Shown here one piece after another: positions 21,108-30,254 of a DNA stretch of 64,000 nt; positions within the stretch are counted from its first letter, which is position 1; each line of letters begins with the position of its first letter. The notes beneath the pieces were generated by a model, which saw nothing but the letters and a program-made list of their open reading frames with translations, did no database searches and was not told the DNA's origin. Source of the stretch: Aeromicrobium tamlense (lineage in GTDB: Bacteria > Actinomycetota > Actinomycetes > Propionibacteriales > Nocardioidaceae); assembly GCF_013408555.1 (NCBI RefSeq), contig NZ_JACBZN010000001.1, forward strand, positions 2,046,001 through 2,110,000, written 5' to 3'. Position numbers and translations under genes: made by a program.

Positions 21108-22429
21108 CACGACACTCCTTCGACTCGCATGACCGACGAGACCCCGCGCACCATCTCCAGCTCGCGAACCTGTCGCACGGTGGCCGCCAGGGCGGCGTCG
21201 TCGGCCTCGTGGGTGACGACGACGAGCTGGGCGTCGCCGCCGCGGCCCTCCTGGCGGACCGTCTTGATCGAGACGTCGTGGACGGCGAAGGCCTCCGCGA
21301 CGGCGGCCAGCACGCCCGGACGGTCCTCGACGTCGATCTGGACGTGGTACCGCGTGCGGGCCCGGCCCATGTCGAGCACCTCGACCTGCGCGTGCGCGGT
21401 CTCGCCCGGGCCGAAGACGCCGTCGACGCGGTGGCGGGCGACGGTGACGACGTCGCCCAGGACCGCGCTCGCGGTGGGCGCTCCGCCGGCCCCGGGGCCG
21501 TAGAACATGAGCTGGCCGGCGGCCTCGCTCTCGACGAAGACCGCGTTGTAGGCGCCGCGGACACTGGCCAGCGGGTGGGTCGACGGGATCATCGCGGGGT
21601 GCACGCGGACGGAGACCGCGGTGCCCGCGGGATCGATCTCGCAGATCGCGAGCAGCTTGACGACCGAGCCGATCTCGCCGGCGGAGCGCACGTCGGCCGC
21701 CGTGACCTCGGTGATGCCCTCGCGATGCACGTCGCCGATCGTGACGCGCGTGTGGAAGGCCAGGCCGGCCAGGATCGCGGCCTTCGCGGCGGCGTCGAAG
21801 CCCTCCACGTCGGCCGTGGGATCGGCCTCGGCGAAGCCCAGCCGCTGCGCCTCGTCGAGGGCCTCGTCGAAGCCGGCGCCGGTGGTGGTCATCGCGTCCA
21901 GGATGAAGTTGGTGGTGCCGTTGACGATGCCCAGCACGCGCTCCACCTTGTCGCCGGCGAGGGACTCGCGCAGCGGACGGACGATCGGGATGGCACCGGC
22001 CACGGCGGCCTCGTAGTAGAGGTCGCGCTCGGCCTTGACCGCCGCCTCGTAGAGGGTGTCGCCGTCCTCGGCGAGCAGCGCCTTGTTGGCGGTGACGACC
22101 GACGCGCCGCTCTCGAGGGCCGCCAGGATCAGCTCGCGGGCGGGCTCGATGCCGCCGATGACCTCGATGACGACGTCGAGGTCGCCGCGGGTCACCAGCG
22201 CCTTGGCGTCGGTGGTGAACAGGTCGGACGGGAGGTCGAGGTCACGTGCACGGTCGAGGCGGCGGACGGCGATGCCCACCAGCTCGACGGGGGCGCCGAC
22301 GCGGCGACCCAGCTCCTCGGCGTCGCGGACGAGGAAGCGGGCGACCTCTGTGCCGACGACGCCACAACCGAGCATCGCGATGCGGATCGGGCGGGCTCCG
22401 GCAGGAGCCTCGGGCGAGGTCGTGGTCAC
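21107..22429 (-). CDS. hom: Homoserine dehydrogenase
   Basis: It reduces aspartate semialdehyde to homoserine at the branch to threonine and methionine. The 440 residues hold the N-terminal nucleotide-binding fold ([16 protein letters not shown]), the catalytic domain ([33 protein letters not shown]) and a C-terminal ACT domain (about residues 350-430) that usually senses threonine. It starts at a GTG six bases after a -10 box, so no leader exists for ribosomal attenuation; feedback control by ACT is more likely. Confidence 0.95.
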   Translation of the reverse strand: MTTTSPEAPAGARPIRIAMLGCGVVGTEVARFLVRDAEELGRRVGAPVELVGIAVRRLDRARDLDLPSDLFTTDAKALVTRGDLDVVIEVIGGIEPARELILAALESGASVVTANKALLAEDGDTLYEAAVKAERDLYYEAAVAGAIPIVRPLRESLAGDKVERVLGIVNGTTNFILDAMTTTGAGFDEALDEAQRLGFAEADPTADVEGFDAAAKAAILAGLAFHTRVTIGDVHREGITEVTAADVRSAGEIGSVVKLLAICEIDPAGTAVSVRVHPAMIPSTHPLASVRGAYNAVFVESEAAGQLMFYGPGAGGAPTASAVLGDVVTVARHRVDGVFGPGETAHAQVEVLDMGRARTRYHVQIDVEDRPGVLAAVAEAFAVHDVSIKTVRQEGRGGDAQLVVVTHEADDAALAATVRQVRELEMVRGVSSVMRVEGVS

Positions 22430-22435
22430 CCGAGC

Positions 22436-22441
22436 AGCCTA
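22436..22441 (-). promoter_or_regulatory. -10 box of the hom-thrC-thrB operon
   Basis: TAGGCT (minus strand) is six bases before the GTG start of hom. Confidence 0.55.
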
Positions 22442-22520
22442 TCGGCCGCCGGACGCCGCCAGACCCGGGAGGGCGAAGGATGGGACGGGCCCACCGCGCA
22501 GGCGGGTCCGCCCCTCGACC

Positions 22521-23864
22521 TCACGACTCGCGCAGGCGTCCGCTGAGGACGACCGCGCCGAGGGCCACGAGCGGCGCGATGCCGAGGACGACCGCGAACG
22601 CCTCCTCGCTCGAGCGCGTGAGCAACGCGGCGAAGACCGCACTGCCCAGCGCCAGTCCCATCGCCTGGACGACGGCGTCGTTCGTCTGCATCGCGGCGCT
22701 CGCCGCGCCGTGCTCCCCCGGCGGCGCGGTCTCGAGCAGCAGCACCGAGAGCGTCGAGGTCGCCATGCCCATCCCGAGGCCGGCCAGCGGCCACAGCAGC
22801 ACGAGCGCCGTCAGCGGCAGCGCCTCGACGAGGACCAGGACGCCCGCCAGGCTGCCGATCGAGACCAGGGTGGTCCCGATCCGGACGCGCCGGTGCTTGT
22901 CGGCGAGCGCGGGCACGTTGGCGGCCAGCCACGAGCCGCTGAACCACAGCACGGCGCCACCGGTGAGGAACATGCCGCCCTGCGTCGGGGTGAGGCCGCG
23001 GTGCTCCACGAGCGCCAGGGGCAGGTACGCCTCGACGCCGAAGAACGCCAGGGAGACGACGCCACGAGTCGCGATGACCGTCGGCAGGCCGCGGCGGCCG
23101 GTCCACGTGCCCGCGGGGAGCAGGGGCGGGACGACGAGGACCGCGGTCACGAGACCGAGCAGCAGCAGGGCCCACCAGCCGTCGAAGCCGCGCTGGCCGG
23201 CCACGCTCACCGCCAGGACGGCGAGCGCGCCCAGGCTCGCCAGCCCGACGCGACGGGCGCTGAGACGGACGTCGGACTGCGCGCCGGGGGTGCCGAGCGC
23301 CGGCGTCAGCAGCCCGGCCGCCAGGAGCGCCGGGACGATGGCGCCGAGGACGGCCCAGTGCCAGCCGAAGGTCTCGGCGACCCAGCCGGCGACCGGCGGG
23401 CCGACGAGCGCGGGCAGCACCCACGCCGAGGTGAGGACGACGAACACGCGCGGGCGGATGTGCTCGGCGAACGCCTGCCCGACGAGCACGTAGAGCGCGA
23501 CGGTGGTCAGTCCCGAGCCGAGGCCCTGCACCGCCCGCCCGACGACGAAGACCTCCATCGTCGAGGCGGTGCCCGAGACGACGAGGCCGACGACGAAGCC
23601 GGCGACGCCGGTCAGCAGCGGGACGGTGGGTCCCTCGCGGTCGCACCACGGCGCCGAGACCGTCATCGTGACCACCGACGCCGCGAGCATGACGGCGAAC
23701 GAGACGCCGACGAGCGACAGGCCGTCGAGGTCCGCCGCCACGAGCGGCAGGGCGGTGGCGATCGCGTAGGACTCGAAGGCGAAGAGGAACGCCGTGGCGA
23801 AGACGCCGGCCACGACCGCGCCCTGCGGGCCGGTCCACAGCCGCTCGCGCGTCACCGTGCTCAT
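22521..23864 (-). CDS. MFS multidrug-type exporter
   Basis: A 447-residue major facilitator permease with about fourteen hydrophobic helices, the layout of DHA2-type exporters. The loop after helix 2 (SAPWCDREGPTVPLLTG) corresponds to the MFS motif A region, and helix 5 carries VLPALVGPPVAGWVAETFGWHW, the antiporter motif C. The ATG follows AAGGAG and overlaps the stop of a 22-codon leader as ATGA. A MerR-type palindrome lies upstream, so induction by a drug or redox-active compound is likely. The regulator is not in the window. Confidence 0.8.
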   Translation of the reverse strand: MSTVTRERLWTGPQGAVVAGVFATAFLFAFESYAIATALPLVAADLDGLSLVGVSFAVMLAASVVTMTVSAPWCDREGPTVPLLTGVAGFVVGLVVSGTASTMEVFVVGRAVQGLGSGLTTVALYVLVGQAFAEHIRPRVFVVLTSAWVLPALVGPPVAGWVAETFGWHWAVLGAIVPALLAAGLLTPALGTPGAQSDVRLSARRVGLASLGALAVLAVSVAGQRGFDGWWALLLLGLVTAVLVVPPLLPAGTWTGRRGLPTVIATRGVVSLAFFGVEAYLPLALVEHRGLTPTQGGMFLTGGAVLWFSGSWLAANVPALADKHRRVRIGTTLVSIGSLAGVLVLVEALPLTALVLLWPLAGLGMGMATSTLSVLLLETAPPGEHGAASAAMQTNDAVVQAMGLALGSAVFAALLTRSSEEAFAVVLGIAPLVALGAVVLSGRLRES

Positions 23865-23929
23865 CGGTGGGTCTCCTTCGGGACGGGGACGTGGAGTCCT
23901 CCGTGGTGGTGCAGGCGTACGGCGCGCAT
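23861..23929 (-). CDS. 22-codon leader ORF, apparent remnant of a quinone oxidoreductase
   Basis: The ORF begins MRAVRLHHHGGLHV and ends PKETHR. It has an excellent ribosome site (GAAGGAGA, four bases from the ATG) and its stop overlaps the MFS start as ATGA. The first ten residues match the usual N-terminus of zinc-type quinone oxidoreductases (MRAVRxHxxGG), after which the similarity stops. It looks like the start of a deleted oxidoreductase gene that now feeds ribosomes into the exporter gene. Confidence 0.45.
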   Translation of the reverse strand: MRAVRLHHHGGLHVPVPKETHR

Positions 23930-23964
23930 CGCTCTCCTTCAACGGGTTCGACGCCAGCCAACAA

Positions 23965-23986
23965 CCTCAACCGCGGTTGAGGTCAA
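23965..23986 (-). promoter_or_regulatory. MerR/SoxR-like operator and -35 of the MFS operon
   Basis: The perfect palindrome CCTCAACCGCGGTTGAGG (23965-23982) begins inside a -35 box TTGACC (minus strand, 23986-23981). A palindrome filling a long promoter spacer is the hallmark of MerR-family activation. The -10 is not clear. Confidence 0.55.
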
Positions 23987-24015
23987 GCGGCGCCGATCCG
24001 GCGCTCCGTACGGGT

Positions 24016-25410
24016 TCAGTCGACGTCGAGCGCGAGGAGGTCGTCCTCGGTCTCGCGGCGCAGGATGAGGCGCGCCTCGCCGTCGCGCACGGCGACGACC
24101 GCGGCCCGCGGGACGTGGTTGTAGTTGCTGGCCAGCGAGCGGCAGTAGGCGCCCGTGCCCGGCACGGCGAGCAGGTCGCCCGCGGCGATGTCGGACGGCA
24201 GGAACTCGGACTTCACGACGATGTCGCCGGACTCGCAGTGCTTGCCCACGACGCGGGCGAGGACCGGACGGGCGTCCGACGCGCGCGACGCGAGCGTGCA
24301 CGAGTAGTCGGCGCCGTAGAGCGCGGGCCGGATGTTGTCGCTCATGCCACCGTCGACCGACACGTACATGCGCGAGCCGCCGCCGTCCAGACCGACGGCC
24401 TTGGTCGTGCCGATCTCGTAGAGCGTGAACGTGGACGGGCCGGCGATCGCGCGACCGGGCTCGATCGACAGCTGCGGGAGGTCGATCCCCAGCGCCGCGC
24501 ACTCGTCGGTGACGATCTTGACGATCTCGCGGCCGAGGTCCTCGGGGGCGCGGGGGTCGTCCTGCGTCGTGTAGGCGATGCCGAAGCCGCCGCCGAGGTC
24601 GAGCTCGGGGGCGGTGATGCCCAGCTCGCGCGCGATCTGGTCGTGCAGGCGCAGGACGCGGCGCGCGGCCACCTCGAAGCCGTCGGTGACGAAGATCTGC
24701 GAGCCGATGTGCGAGTGCAGGCCCAGGAAGTCGAGGCCGTCGGCCGCGAGCACCCGGCGCACGGCCTCCAGCGCGGCGCCGTCGGAGATCGAGAAGCCGA
24801 ACTTCTGGTCCTCGTGCGACGTGGAGATGTACTCGTGGGTGTGCGCCTCGACGCCGGCGGTGACGCGCACCATCACGGGCGCGCGCACGTCGAGCTCGGC
24901 GCTGAGCGCGGCGAGCCGCCCGATCTCCTCGAACGAGTCGATGACGATGCGGCCCACGCCGACCTCGAGGGCCCGGCGCAGCTCGGCGACCGACTTGTTG
25001 TTGCCGTGGTGGCCGATGCGGGCGGGCGGGAAGCCGGCGCGCAGCGCGACCGCCAGCTCTCCCCCGGTGCACACGTCGAGGTTGAGGCCCTCCTCGGCGA
25101 TCCAGCGGGCCGTGGCCACGCACAGGAACGCCTTCCCGGCGTAGTAGACGTCGGCGTCGGGGAACGCGACGCGGAACGAACGCGCCCGCGAGCGGAAGTC
25201 GTCCTCGTCCACCACGTAGAGCGGGGTGCCGAACTCCTGGGCCAGCTCGGCCGCCGTCTCGCCGGCGACCGTGAGGACGCCGTCGACCTTGCTGACGTTG
25301 GCGGACCACAGGTGCGGGACGAGCTCGTTCGCGTCGTCGGGCTCGCGCAGCCACTCGGGGCCACGGGTGCCGGCTTGCCCGTGGAGGGCTCCAGCCTCGT
25401 GCGATCGCAT
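24016..25410 (-). CDS. lysA: Diaminopimelate decarboxylase
   Basis: It makes lysine from meso-diaminopimelate. The 464-residue alanine-racemase-fold PLP enzyme has the cofactor lysine in VYYAGKAFLC, the phosphate-binding GGGFGIAY and EPGRAIAGP segments, and the C-terminal active-site HCESGD. It starts two bases after the argS stop, so argS-lysA are one transcript, an arrangement known from corynebacteria and other actinobacteria. Confidence 0.95.
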   Translation of the reverse strand: MRSHEAGALHGQAGTRGPEWLREPDDANELVPHLWSANVSKVDGVLTVAGETAAELAQEFGTPLYVVDEDDFRSRARSFRVAFPDADVYYAGKAFLCVATARWIAEEGLNLDVCTGGELAVALRAGFPPARIGHHGNNKSVAELRRALEVGVGRIVIDSFEEIGRLAALSAELDVRAPVMVRVTAGVEAHTHEYISTSHEDQKFGFSISDGAALEAVRRVLAADGLDFLGLHSHIGSQIFVTDGFEVAARRVLRLHDQIARELGITAPELDLGGGFGIAYTTQDDPRAPEDLGREIVKIVTDECAALGIDLPQLSIEPGRAIAGPSTFTLYEIGTTKAVGLDGGGSRMYVSVDGGMSDNIRPALYGADYSCTLASRASDARPVLARVVGKHCESGDIVVKSEFLPSDIAAGDLLAVPGTGAYCRSLASNYNHVPRAAVVAVRDGEARLILRRETEDDLLALDVD

Positions 25411-25412
25411 CG

Positions 25413-27077
25413 TCACATCCGTTCCGGCGCCGAGACGCCCAGCAGGCCGAGTCCGTTGGCGAACACCTGACGCGTGGCGGACACCAGCACGAGGCGGGCG
25501 CGGTGCGTGTCGGTGGCCTCCTCGTCGCCCTGAGGCAGGACGCGGCACACGTCGTAGAACTTGTGGAAGGTCGAGGCCGTGTCCTCGAGGTAGCGGGCCA
25601 CACGGTGCGGCTCGCGCAGCTCGGCGGCGCGCTGGACGACGCGCGGGAACTCCGCGAGCGCCCGCAGCAGGTCGCCCGCGCGCTCCTCGACGAGCAGCGA
25701 CGGGTCGAACGCGCCGAGGTCGGCCGTGAGACCCAGGTCGGCGCCGTTGCGCAGGATCGACGACAGCCGCGCGTGCGCGTACTGGACGTAGTAGACGGGG
25801 TTGTCGTTGCTGGCGCTGGCCCACAGGTCGAGGTCGAGGTCGATCGTGGAGTCGGTGGAGTACCGGGCCAGGGCGTACCGCGCCGCGTCGACGCCGATCG
25901 CGTCGACGAGGTCCTCCAGCGTGATGACGGTGCCCGCACGCTTGCTCATCCGCAGCGGCTGGCCGTCGCGCAGCAGGTTGACCATCTGGCCGATGAGGAT
26001 CTCGAGGTTGACGCCCGGCTCGTCGCCGAACGCGGCGCACATCGCCATCATCCGCGAGACGTAGCCGTGGTGGTCGGCGCCGAGCATGATGATCGCCCGG
26101 TCGAAGCCACGCTCGCGCTTGTCGAGGTAGTAGGCCAGGTCGCCCGAGATGTACGCCGGCTTGCCATCGGACTTGATGACGACGCGGTCCTTGTCGTCGC
26201 CGTAGTCCGACGTGCGCAGCCACTGCGCGCCCTCGGACTCGTACATCTTGCCCAGCTCGGTGAGGCGGGCGATCGCGCGATCCACGGCGCCGGTCTCGTG
26301 CAGGTGGTTCTCGTGGAAGAAGACGTCGAAGTCGACGCCGAAGTCGTGCAGGCTGCCCTTGATCTCGGCGAACATCTGCTCGACGCCCTCGGCCCGGAAC
26401 AGCTCGGCGGCCTCGTCGTCGGGCAGGGTGGCCGCGCCGGGGTGGTCCTCGACGATGCGAGCCGCGATGTCGTGGATGTACTGGCCGCCGTAGCCGTCCT
26501 CGGGGGCCTCCTCGCCACGCGCCGAGGCGAGCAGCGACCGCGCGAACCGGTCGATCTGCGCGCCGTGGTCGTTGAAGTAGTACTCGCGGGTGACGTCGCC
26601 GCCGCTGAACTGCAGCAGTCGGCCGAGCGAGTCGCCGACGGCCGCCCAGCGGACGCCGCCGATGTGGATCGGTCCGGTGGGGTTCGCGCTGACGAACTCG
26701 AGGTTGATCCGCTGGCCCGCGTACAGGTCGTTGCGGCCGTAGCCCTCCCCCGCGTCGAGCACGACGCGGGCGATCTCACCCTGGGCGCCGGCGGCGACGC
26801 GGATGTTGAGGAAGCCCGGACCCGCGACCTCGGCGCCGGCGATGCCGTCGTCCGTGGCCAGCTCGGCGGCGAGCAGCTCGGCGAACTCGCGCGGGTTCAT
26901 GCCGGCCTTCTTGCCCAGCTGCATCGCGATGTTCGTGGCGTAGTCGCCGTGCTCCTTGACCTTGGGTCGCTCGACGCGGACCTGGGTGGGAACCGGGTCG
27001 GGAAGGGTCACGCGGCCGGCGTCCACGAGGGATGTCAGGGCCGCGACGATGGCGTCGGAGAGCTGGTCGGGGGTCAC
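25413..27077 (-). CDS. argS: Arginyl-tRNA synthetase
   Basis: The class I synthetase charges tRNA-Arg. The 554 residues show the N-terminal tRNA D-loop recognition domain ([20 protein letters not shown]), a HIGH motif read as HIGG in [16 protein letters not shown] in [12 protein letters not shown] as the KMSKS equivalent, and the C-terminal DALR anticodon-binding domain. I move the start to the GTG at 27077, which lies exactly six bases after the -10 TAGGCT; the upstream GTG at 27083 would begin inside the promoter spacer. A gene for tRNA-Arg lies about 450 bases away. Confidence 0.94.
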   Translation of the reverse strand: MTPDQLSDAIVAALTSLVDAGRVTLPDPVPTQVRVERPKVKEHGDYATNIAMQLGKKAGMNPREFAELLAAELATDDGIAGAEVAGPGFLNIRVAAGAQGEIARVVLDAGEGYGRNDLYAGQRINLEFVSANPTGPIHIGGVRWAAVGDSLGRLLQFSGGDVTREYYFNDHGAQIDRFARSLLASARGEEAPEDGYGGQYIHDIAARIVEDHPGAATLPDDEAAELFRAEGVEQMFAEIKGSLHDFGVDFDVFFHENHLHETGAVDRAIARLTELGKMYESEGAQWLRTSDYGDDKDRVVIKSDGKPAYISGDLAYYLDKRERGFDRAIIMLGADHHGYVSRMMAMCAAFGDEPGVNLEILIGQMVNLLRDGQPLRMSKRAGTVITLEDLVDAIGVDAARYALARYSTDSTIDLDLDLWASASNDNPVYYVQYAHARLSSILRNGADLGLTADLGAFDPSLLVEERAGDLLRALAEFPRVVQRAAELREPHRVARYLEDTASTFHKFYDVCRVLPQGDEEATDTHRARLVLVSATRQVFANGLGLLGVSAPERM

Positions 27078-27083
27078 CGACAC

Positions 27084-27089
27084 AGCCTA
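27084..27089 (-). promoter_or_regulatory. -10 box deciding the argS start
   Basis: TAGGCT (minus strand) directly abuts an in-frame GTG at 27083 but is six bases before the next in-frame GTG at 27077, the spacing seen at other leaderless genes here. Confidence 0.55.
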
Positions 27090-27100
27090 TCGGCGTCGGT

Positions 27101-27481
27101 CTACGCGCGGGATTGCAGGACCCGGCGCACGGTCTCGACGAGGTTGTCGGGATCGAACGGCTTCGTGACGTAGTCGTCGACGCCCGCGGCCGCGGCCCGG
27201 TTGAGGTCGATCTGCTGGCTCTGGGTGGACACCATCACCAGTCCGATGCCGGCGTAGCGCTGGTTCGAGCGGATGCGCGTGATCGCGGTGACGCCGTCCA
27301 TGCGCGGCATCATCATGTCCATCGTGATGACGTCGGGCAGGGTCTCGAGGTCGCGCAGGGTGTCCAGACAGTCCTGGCCGTCCTCGGCCTCGATCACGTC
27401 GAAGCCGGCCAGCTCGAGGTTGGTCCGGATGAGGAAACGGATGGACGCCGTGTCGTCGACGACCAGCACGGTGGGGGGCAC
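27101..27481 (-). CDS. Single-domain response regulator (CheY-like)
   Basis: The 126 residues are a bare receiver domain with the acidic pocket Asp9-Asp10, phospho-acceptor Asp55 (ITMDMMMPRMDG), Ser in VMVSTQS and Lys in YVTKPF. No output domain or partner kinase is adjacent, so it probably acts by protein contact. PdtaS, 15 kb away, normally signals to PdtaR, which has an ANTAR output domain that this protein lacks. Confidence 0.88.
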   Translation of the reverse strand: MPPTVLVVDDTASIRFLIRTNLELAGFDVIEAEDGQDCLDTLRDLETLPDVITMDMMMPRMDGVTAITRIRSNQRYAGIGLVMVSTQSQQIDLNRAAAAGVDDYVTKPFDPDNLVETVRRVLQSRA

Positions 27482-27488
27482 GGGGACA

Positions 27489-27494
27489 ACGCTA
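27489..27494 (-). promoter_or_regulatory. -10 box of the response regulator gene
   Basis: TAGCGT (minus strand) is seven bases before the GTG at 27481. Confidence 0.5.
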
Positions 27495-27536
27495 CCGGTG
27501 CGCTACCTTGGTTCTCGCGACGTCACGCCGTGAAAG

Positions 27537-27611
27537 GCCCCCGTAGCTCAGGGGATAGAGCACCGCCCTCCGGAGGCGGGAGCGCAGGTTCGAATCCTGC
27601 CGGGGGCACCA
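27537..27611 (+). tRNA. tRNA-Arg (anticodon CCG)
   Basis: The acceptor stem GCCCCCG pairs with CGGGGGC, the anticodon arm CCGCC-CTCCGGA-GGCGG gives CCG (reads CGG), the T arm contains GTTCGAATC, and CCA is encoded. A possible promoter box TACCTT (27503-27508) lies upstream. Confidence 0.96.
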
Positions 27612-27638
27612 CGCAGCACGAGAAGCAGCGCAGCACCA

Positions 27639-27677
27639 GGATCCGTCCCGTCTCGGGGCGGATCCTCTTGCTTTTCT
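27639..27677 (+). terminator. Terminator of tRNA-Arg
   Basis: GGATCCGTCCCG pairs with CGGGGCGGATCC (one G-U pair) across a TCT loop and is followed by the T-rich TCTTGCTTTTC, a classic intrinsic terminator. Confidence 0.85.
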
Positions 27678-27700
27678 CCGGGGTCCGCCAATCATTGAAG

Positions 27701-27722
27701 TCACTACATCGTGAAGTAGACT
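27701..27722 (+). promoter_or_regulatory. Promoter and probable operator of the marR gene
   Basis: The -10 TAGACT (27717-27722) is six bases before the ATG. The palindrome TCAC-TACATC-GTGA (27701-27714) overlaps the region just upstream and is a likely site for autorepression. Confidence 0.5.
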
Positions 27723-27728
27723 CATCAC

Positions 27729-28172
27729 ATGGAGTCCCGCGCCACGTCCGTGCTCGACAAGCTGCTGCTGCTGTCGAGCCTGATGTCGACCGACCTGACC
27801 CGGTTCGAGCAGGAGTCGGGTCTCACCACGGCCCGCACGCACCTGCTCTGGGTCCTCGGACTGTCCGGGCCCAGCACCCAGCAGGCGCTCGCCGCCGCGC
27901 TCGACGTGACGCCGCGCAACGTCACGGGTCTCGTGGACGGGCTCGTGGGCTCGGGGCACGTCACGCGCGAGCCCCACCCCACGGACCGCCGCGCCATCCT
28001 CGTGACCCCGACCGCGCGGGGCCGTCGGGCGATCGACGACCTCAGGTCGAGTCACGCCGACCTGGCCGCTCAGATCTTCGGGGACGTCCCCGACACGCGC
28101 CTGACCACCTTCGAGTCCACGCTCGACGAGACCATCGCGACCTTCCGCCGCCTGATGGAGGAGGCCACGTGA
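27729..28172 (+). CDS. MarR-family transcriptional regulator
   Basis: The 147-residue winged-helix protein has the HTH STQQALAAALDVTPRNVTGLVDGLVGSGHVTREPHPTDRRAILVTPT, split here over recognition helix and wing, flanked by dimerisation helices. It is a probable repressor of its own operon, which also contains the overlapping membrane protein gene (GTGA). The ligand is unknown. Confidence 0.85.
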   Translation: MESRATSVLDKLLLLSSLMSTDLTRFEQESGLTTARTHLLWVLGLSGPSTQQALAAALDVTPRNVTGLVDGLVGSGHVTREPHPTDRRAILVTPTARGRRAIDDLRSSHADLAAQIFGDVPDTRLTTFESTLDETIATFRRLMEEAT

Positions 28173-28798
28173 GCGGGCGAGGGCTCCTCCACCTCGGTCG
28201 GGAGGCCGTGCTGATGGAGCTCGCGCTGTACCGCTCGCTCGGGCGCTGGATCGCCCGTCGGCCCGACGTGCCGGACGGCGCCACTCCCCTCCGCTACGCC
28301 CAGCTCGTCGGACCGATGCTGTGGCTGTGGATCCTCGGCTCGGCCACCGAGACGGTCGCGGTCGAGCTGGTCCTGCGGCACGTCGACGCCGACTGGGCCG
28401 AGGCGATCCGGCTTCCGCTGCTCGTGCTCGGCATCTGGGGCGTGCTGTGGATGCTCGGCATGCTCGCGTCCTACCGCGTGCGGCCGCACCTCCTGGAGGC
28501 GGATCACCTGCGCGTCCGCAACGGTGCCCGCACGTGGGTCGACGTCCCGCTGGCCGCGCTGACGCGCGCCCGCTCGGTCGAGCACGAGCTCCCGGGGACC
28601 ATCCGAGCCGTGCACCGCGAGGACGGCCTACTGCTGGTCGGCGTCAGCGGCCGGACGAACCTCGAGCTCGACCTCGGCGGCCCCACGGTGCTGCGCTCGT
28701 CGCGGGGCGAGGTCACGGCGGACCGCGTCGGCCTGTGGGTCGACGAGCCGCGCGACGTCGCGCGGGAGCTGGCCTCACGGATCGCCGTGCGCCCCTGA
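28169..28798 (+). CDS. Two-helix membrane protein in the marR operon
   Basis: The 209-residue protein has an N-terminal cytoplasmic part (MELALYRSLGRWIARRPDVP), two membrane helices (GPMLWLWILGSATETVAVEL and LLVLGIWGVLWMLGMLASY) and a C-terminal domain of about 100 residues rich in beta strands and Arg. The family is not recognised. The GTG start overlaps the marR stop, so it is the likely target of the regulator. Confidence 0.7.
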   Translation: MSGRGLLHLGREAVLMELALYRSLGRWIARRPDVPDGATPLRYAQLVGPMLWLWILGSATETVAVELVLRHVDADWAEAIRLPLLVLGIWGVLWMLGMLASYRVRPHLLEADHLRVRNGARTWVDVPLAALTRARSVEHELPGTIRAVHREDGLLLVGVSGRTNLELDLGGPTVLRSSRGEVTADRVGLWVDEPRDVARELASRIAVRP

Positions 28799-28859
28799 TC
28801 GAGGCACTCACCCGCAGGCGACCTTCCCCCGTGGGGGCGACGCCCGGAGGCGCTTCCAC

Positions 28860-28865
28860 CACAAT
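28860..28865 (+). promoter_or_regulatory. -10 box of the GNAT gene
   Basis: CACAAT ends seven bases before the ATG at 28873 and covers the alternative ATG at 28864. Confidence 0.4.
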
Positions 28866-28872
28866 GGACCCG

Positions 28873-29910
28873 ATGCCCGACACCACGAGCGCGACCCACG
28901 ACGACCTGCCGACCCTTCCGAGCCCGTGGCGTGCCCGGGTTCCCGGGTACTCCGACATCGACGCCCTCGTGGCCCTCAGACGGCTCGACGAGCTGCAGGG
29001 CACGGGCGAGGCGCACGTCGATCCGGCGGGCATCGAGTCCGAGGTCGCCGGCCAGGCCTCGTGGACCCGACGCCAGCTCGTGGCCGTGGGCGAGGACGAC
29101 GTCCCGCGCGCCTGGATCACCGTGCACGACCGCGCCGCGGGACGTGCTCTCATCTGGGGCTACTTCGACCGCGACGTGCCTGAGATCGACGCGATCGCCG
29201 CGGCGTTCTACCGCTGGGCCGAGTCCGCGGCCGTAACGATGGCGCGCTTCCGCGGGATCAGCGCCACGCGGCTCGACGAGAGCCCCTTCGCCGGCGACAC
29301 GCGCCAGGCCGGATGGCTCACCGACGCCGGCTACGCCAAGCGCCGCACGTGGCTGCACATGGAGCGGCCCGTCACCCCCGACGAGGCCTCGCTCGAGCCA
29401 CGCGCCGGCGTCACGGTGCGGCCGGTCGAGCGGCACGAGAACGGGATGCCGGTGGCCTCCGACCTGCAGGTCGTCCACCAGATGCTCGAGACGTCGTTCC
29501 AGGACCACTTCAACTCGTACCGCGAGAGCTTCTCGGAGTTCGTCCAGCGGATGCGCGAGGACCCCGCGCACAGCTGGGACCATTGGTGGCTCGCGTACGT
29601 GGACACCGACGGCGGCCATCACGTGCCCGCGGGCACGGTCGTGTGCTCGTCGAGCGCGGCGCCCGAGGGCGGCACGCAGGGCACGTACGTGGAGTACATC
29701 GGCGTCACGCGCGCCGCCCGGGGTCGCGGCGTGGCCAAGTCGCTGCTCGCCACGGTGATCGCCGACGCCGCCCGCAACGGTCGCGACCGCGTGTCCCTCG
29801 AGGTCGACGCGGACTCCCCCACGAAGGCCGACGAGCTCTACCGGTCACTGGGCTGGGAGACGGACTACGTCACCGAGTCCTGGTTCAAGGACCTCGACCT
29901 CGGCGTCTGA
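28873..29910 (+). CDS. Tandem GNAT acetyltransferase
   Basis: The 345-residue protein has two GNAT folds. The C-terminal one carries the acetyl-CoA loop VEYIGVTRAARGRGVAKSLL and the end motif VDADSPTKADELYRSLGWE. The N-terminal half is degenerate. This is the layout of mycothiol synthase-like proteins, but similarity is not enough to call MshD. The substrate is unknown. The start is chosen from a -10 box; the ATG nine bases upstream would fall inside that box. Confidence 0.75.
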   Translation: MPDTTSATHDDLPTLPSPWRARVPGYSDIDALVALRRLDELQGTGEAHVDPAGIESEVAGQASWTRRQLVAVGEDDVPRAWITVHDRAAGRALIWGYFDRDVPEIDAIAAAFYRWAESAAVTMARFRGISATRLDESPFAGDTRQAGWLTDAGYAKRRTWLHMERPVTPDEASLEPRAGVTVRPVERHENGMPVASDLQVVHQMLETSFQDHFNSYRESFSEFVQRMREDPAHSWDHWWLAYVDTDGGHHVPAGTVVCSSSAAPEGGTQGTYVEYIGVTRAARGRGVAKSLLATVIADAARNGRDRVSLEVDADSPTKADELYRSLGWETDYVTESWFKDLDLGV

Positions 29911-29913
29911 CGC

Positions 29914-30174
29914 TCAGCTCCCGGCGGGACTGGTGCGCTCGCGCAGCCACGAGGTGGTGCCGGGCTCCAGGCCGCGCAGCTTCGGCGTGCGGTCGACCGG
30001 TGTCACGATGAGCGCGGCGTCGTCGGGCAGCGACCACTTGATCGCGTGGTAGACGACCGACAGCGTCTCGGAGCTCTCGACCAGCAGCAGCCCCGGCGCG
30101 ATCGTCCGCGCCTCCACCCACGGCCCCTCGAGGTCCTCGGGCTCCCGCTCCGTCCACGCCAGGTACACGCTCAC
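29914..30174 (-). CDS. Small soluble protein, unknown
   Basis: The 86-residue protein (VSVYLAWTEREPEDLEG at its start) is predicted to be alpha/beta with alternating hydrophobic strands (GLLLVESSETLSVVYHAIKW, ALIVTPVDRTPKL). No family is recognised. The GTG start lies six bases after CAGGAT. It is convergent with the GNAT gene, with three bases between the two stop codons. Confidence 0.55.
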   Translation of the reverse strand: MSVYLAWTEREPEDLEGPWVEARTIAPGLLLVESSETLSVVYHAIKWSLPDDAALIVTPVDRTPKLRGLEPGTTSWLRERTSPAGS

Positions 30175-30180
30175 GCGACC

Positions 30181-30186
30181 ATCCTG
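30181..30186 (-). promoter_or_regulatory. -10 box of the gene at 29914-30174
   Basis: CAGGAT (minus strand) is six bases before the GTG and decides this start over an upstream in-frame ATG. Confidence 0.4.
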
Positions 30187-30254
30187 TCGGCCTCCGGGCG
30201 CCCGCGCACGGGGCCGCCGATTCCCCGGCACCGGTCAGCGCCGGACCTGAGGCG

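Noticed and set aside
22430..22520. Threonine attenuator leader before hom
   Set aside because: The hom transcript is predicted to start at its GTG, and no Thr/Ile-rich leader ORF was found.
24016..27077. Possible frameshift between lysA and argS because one open frame spans both
   Set aside because: The long frame simply continues upstream of the lysA ATG in the wrong frame of argS; both proteins are full length with all motifs.
27101..27481. PdtaR partner for PdtaS
   Set aside because: The protein is a bare receiver and lacks the ANTAR domain that defines PdtaR.
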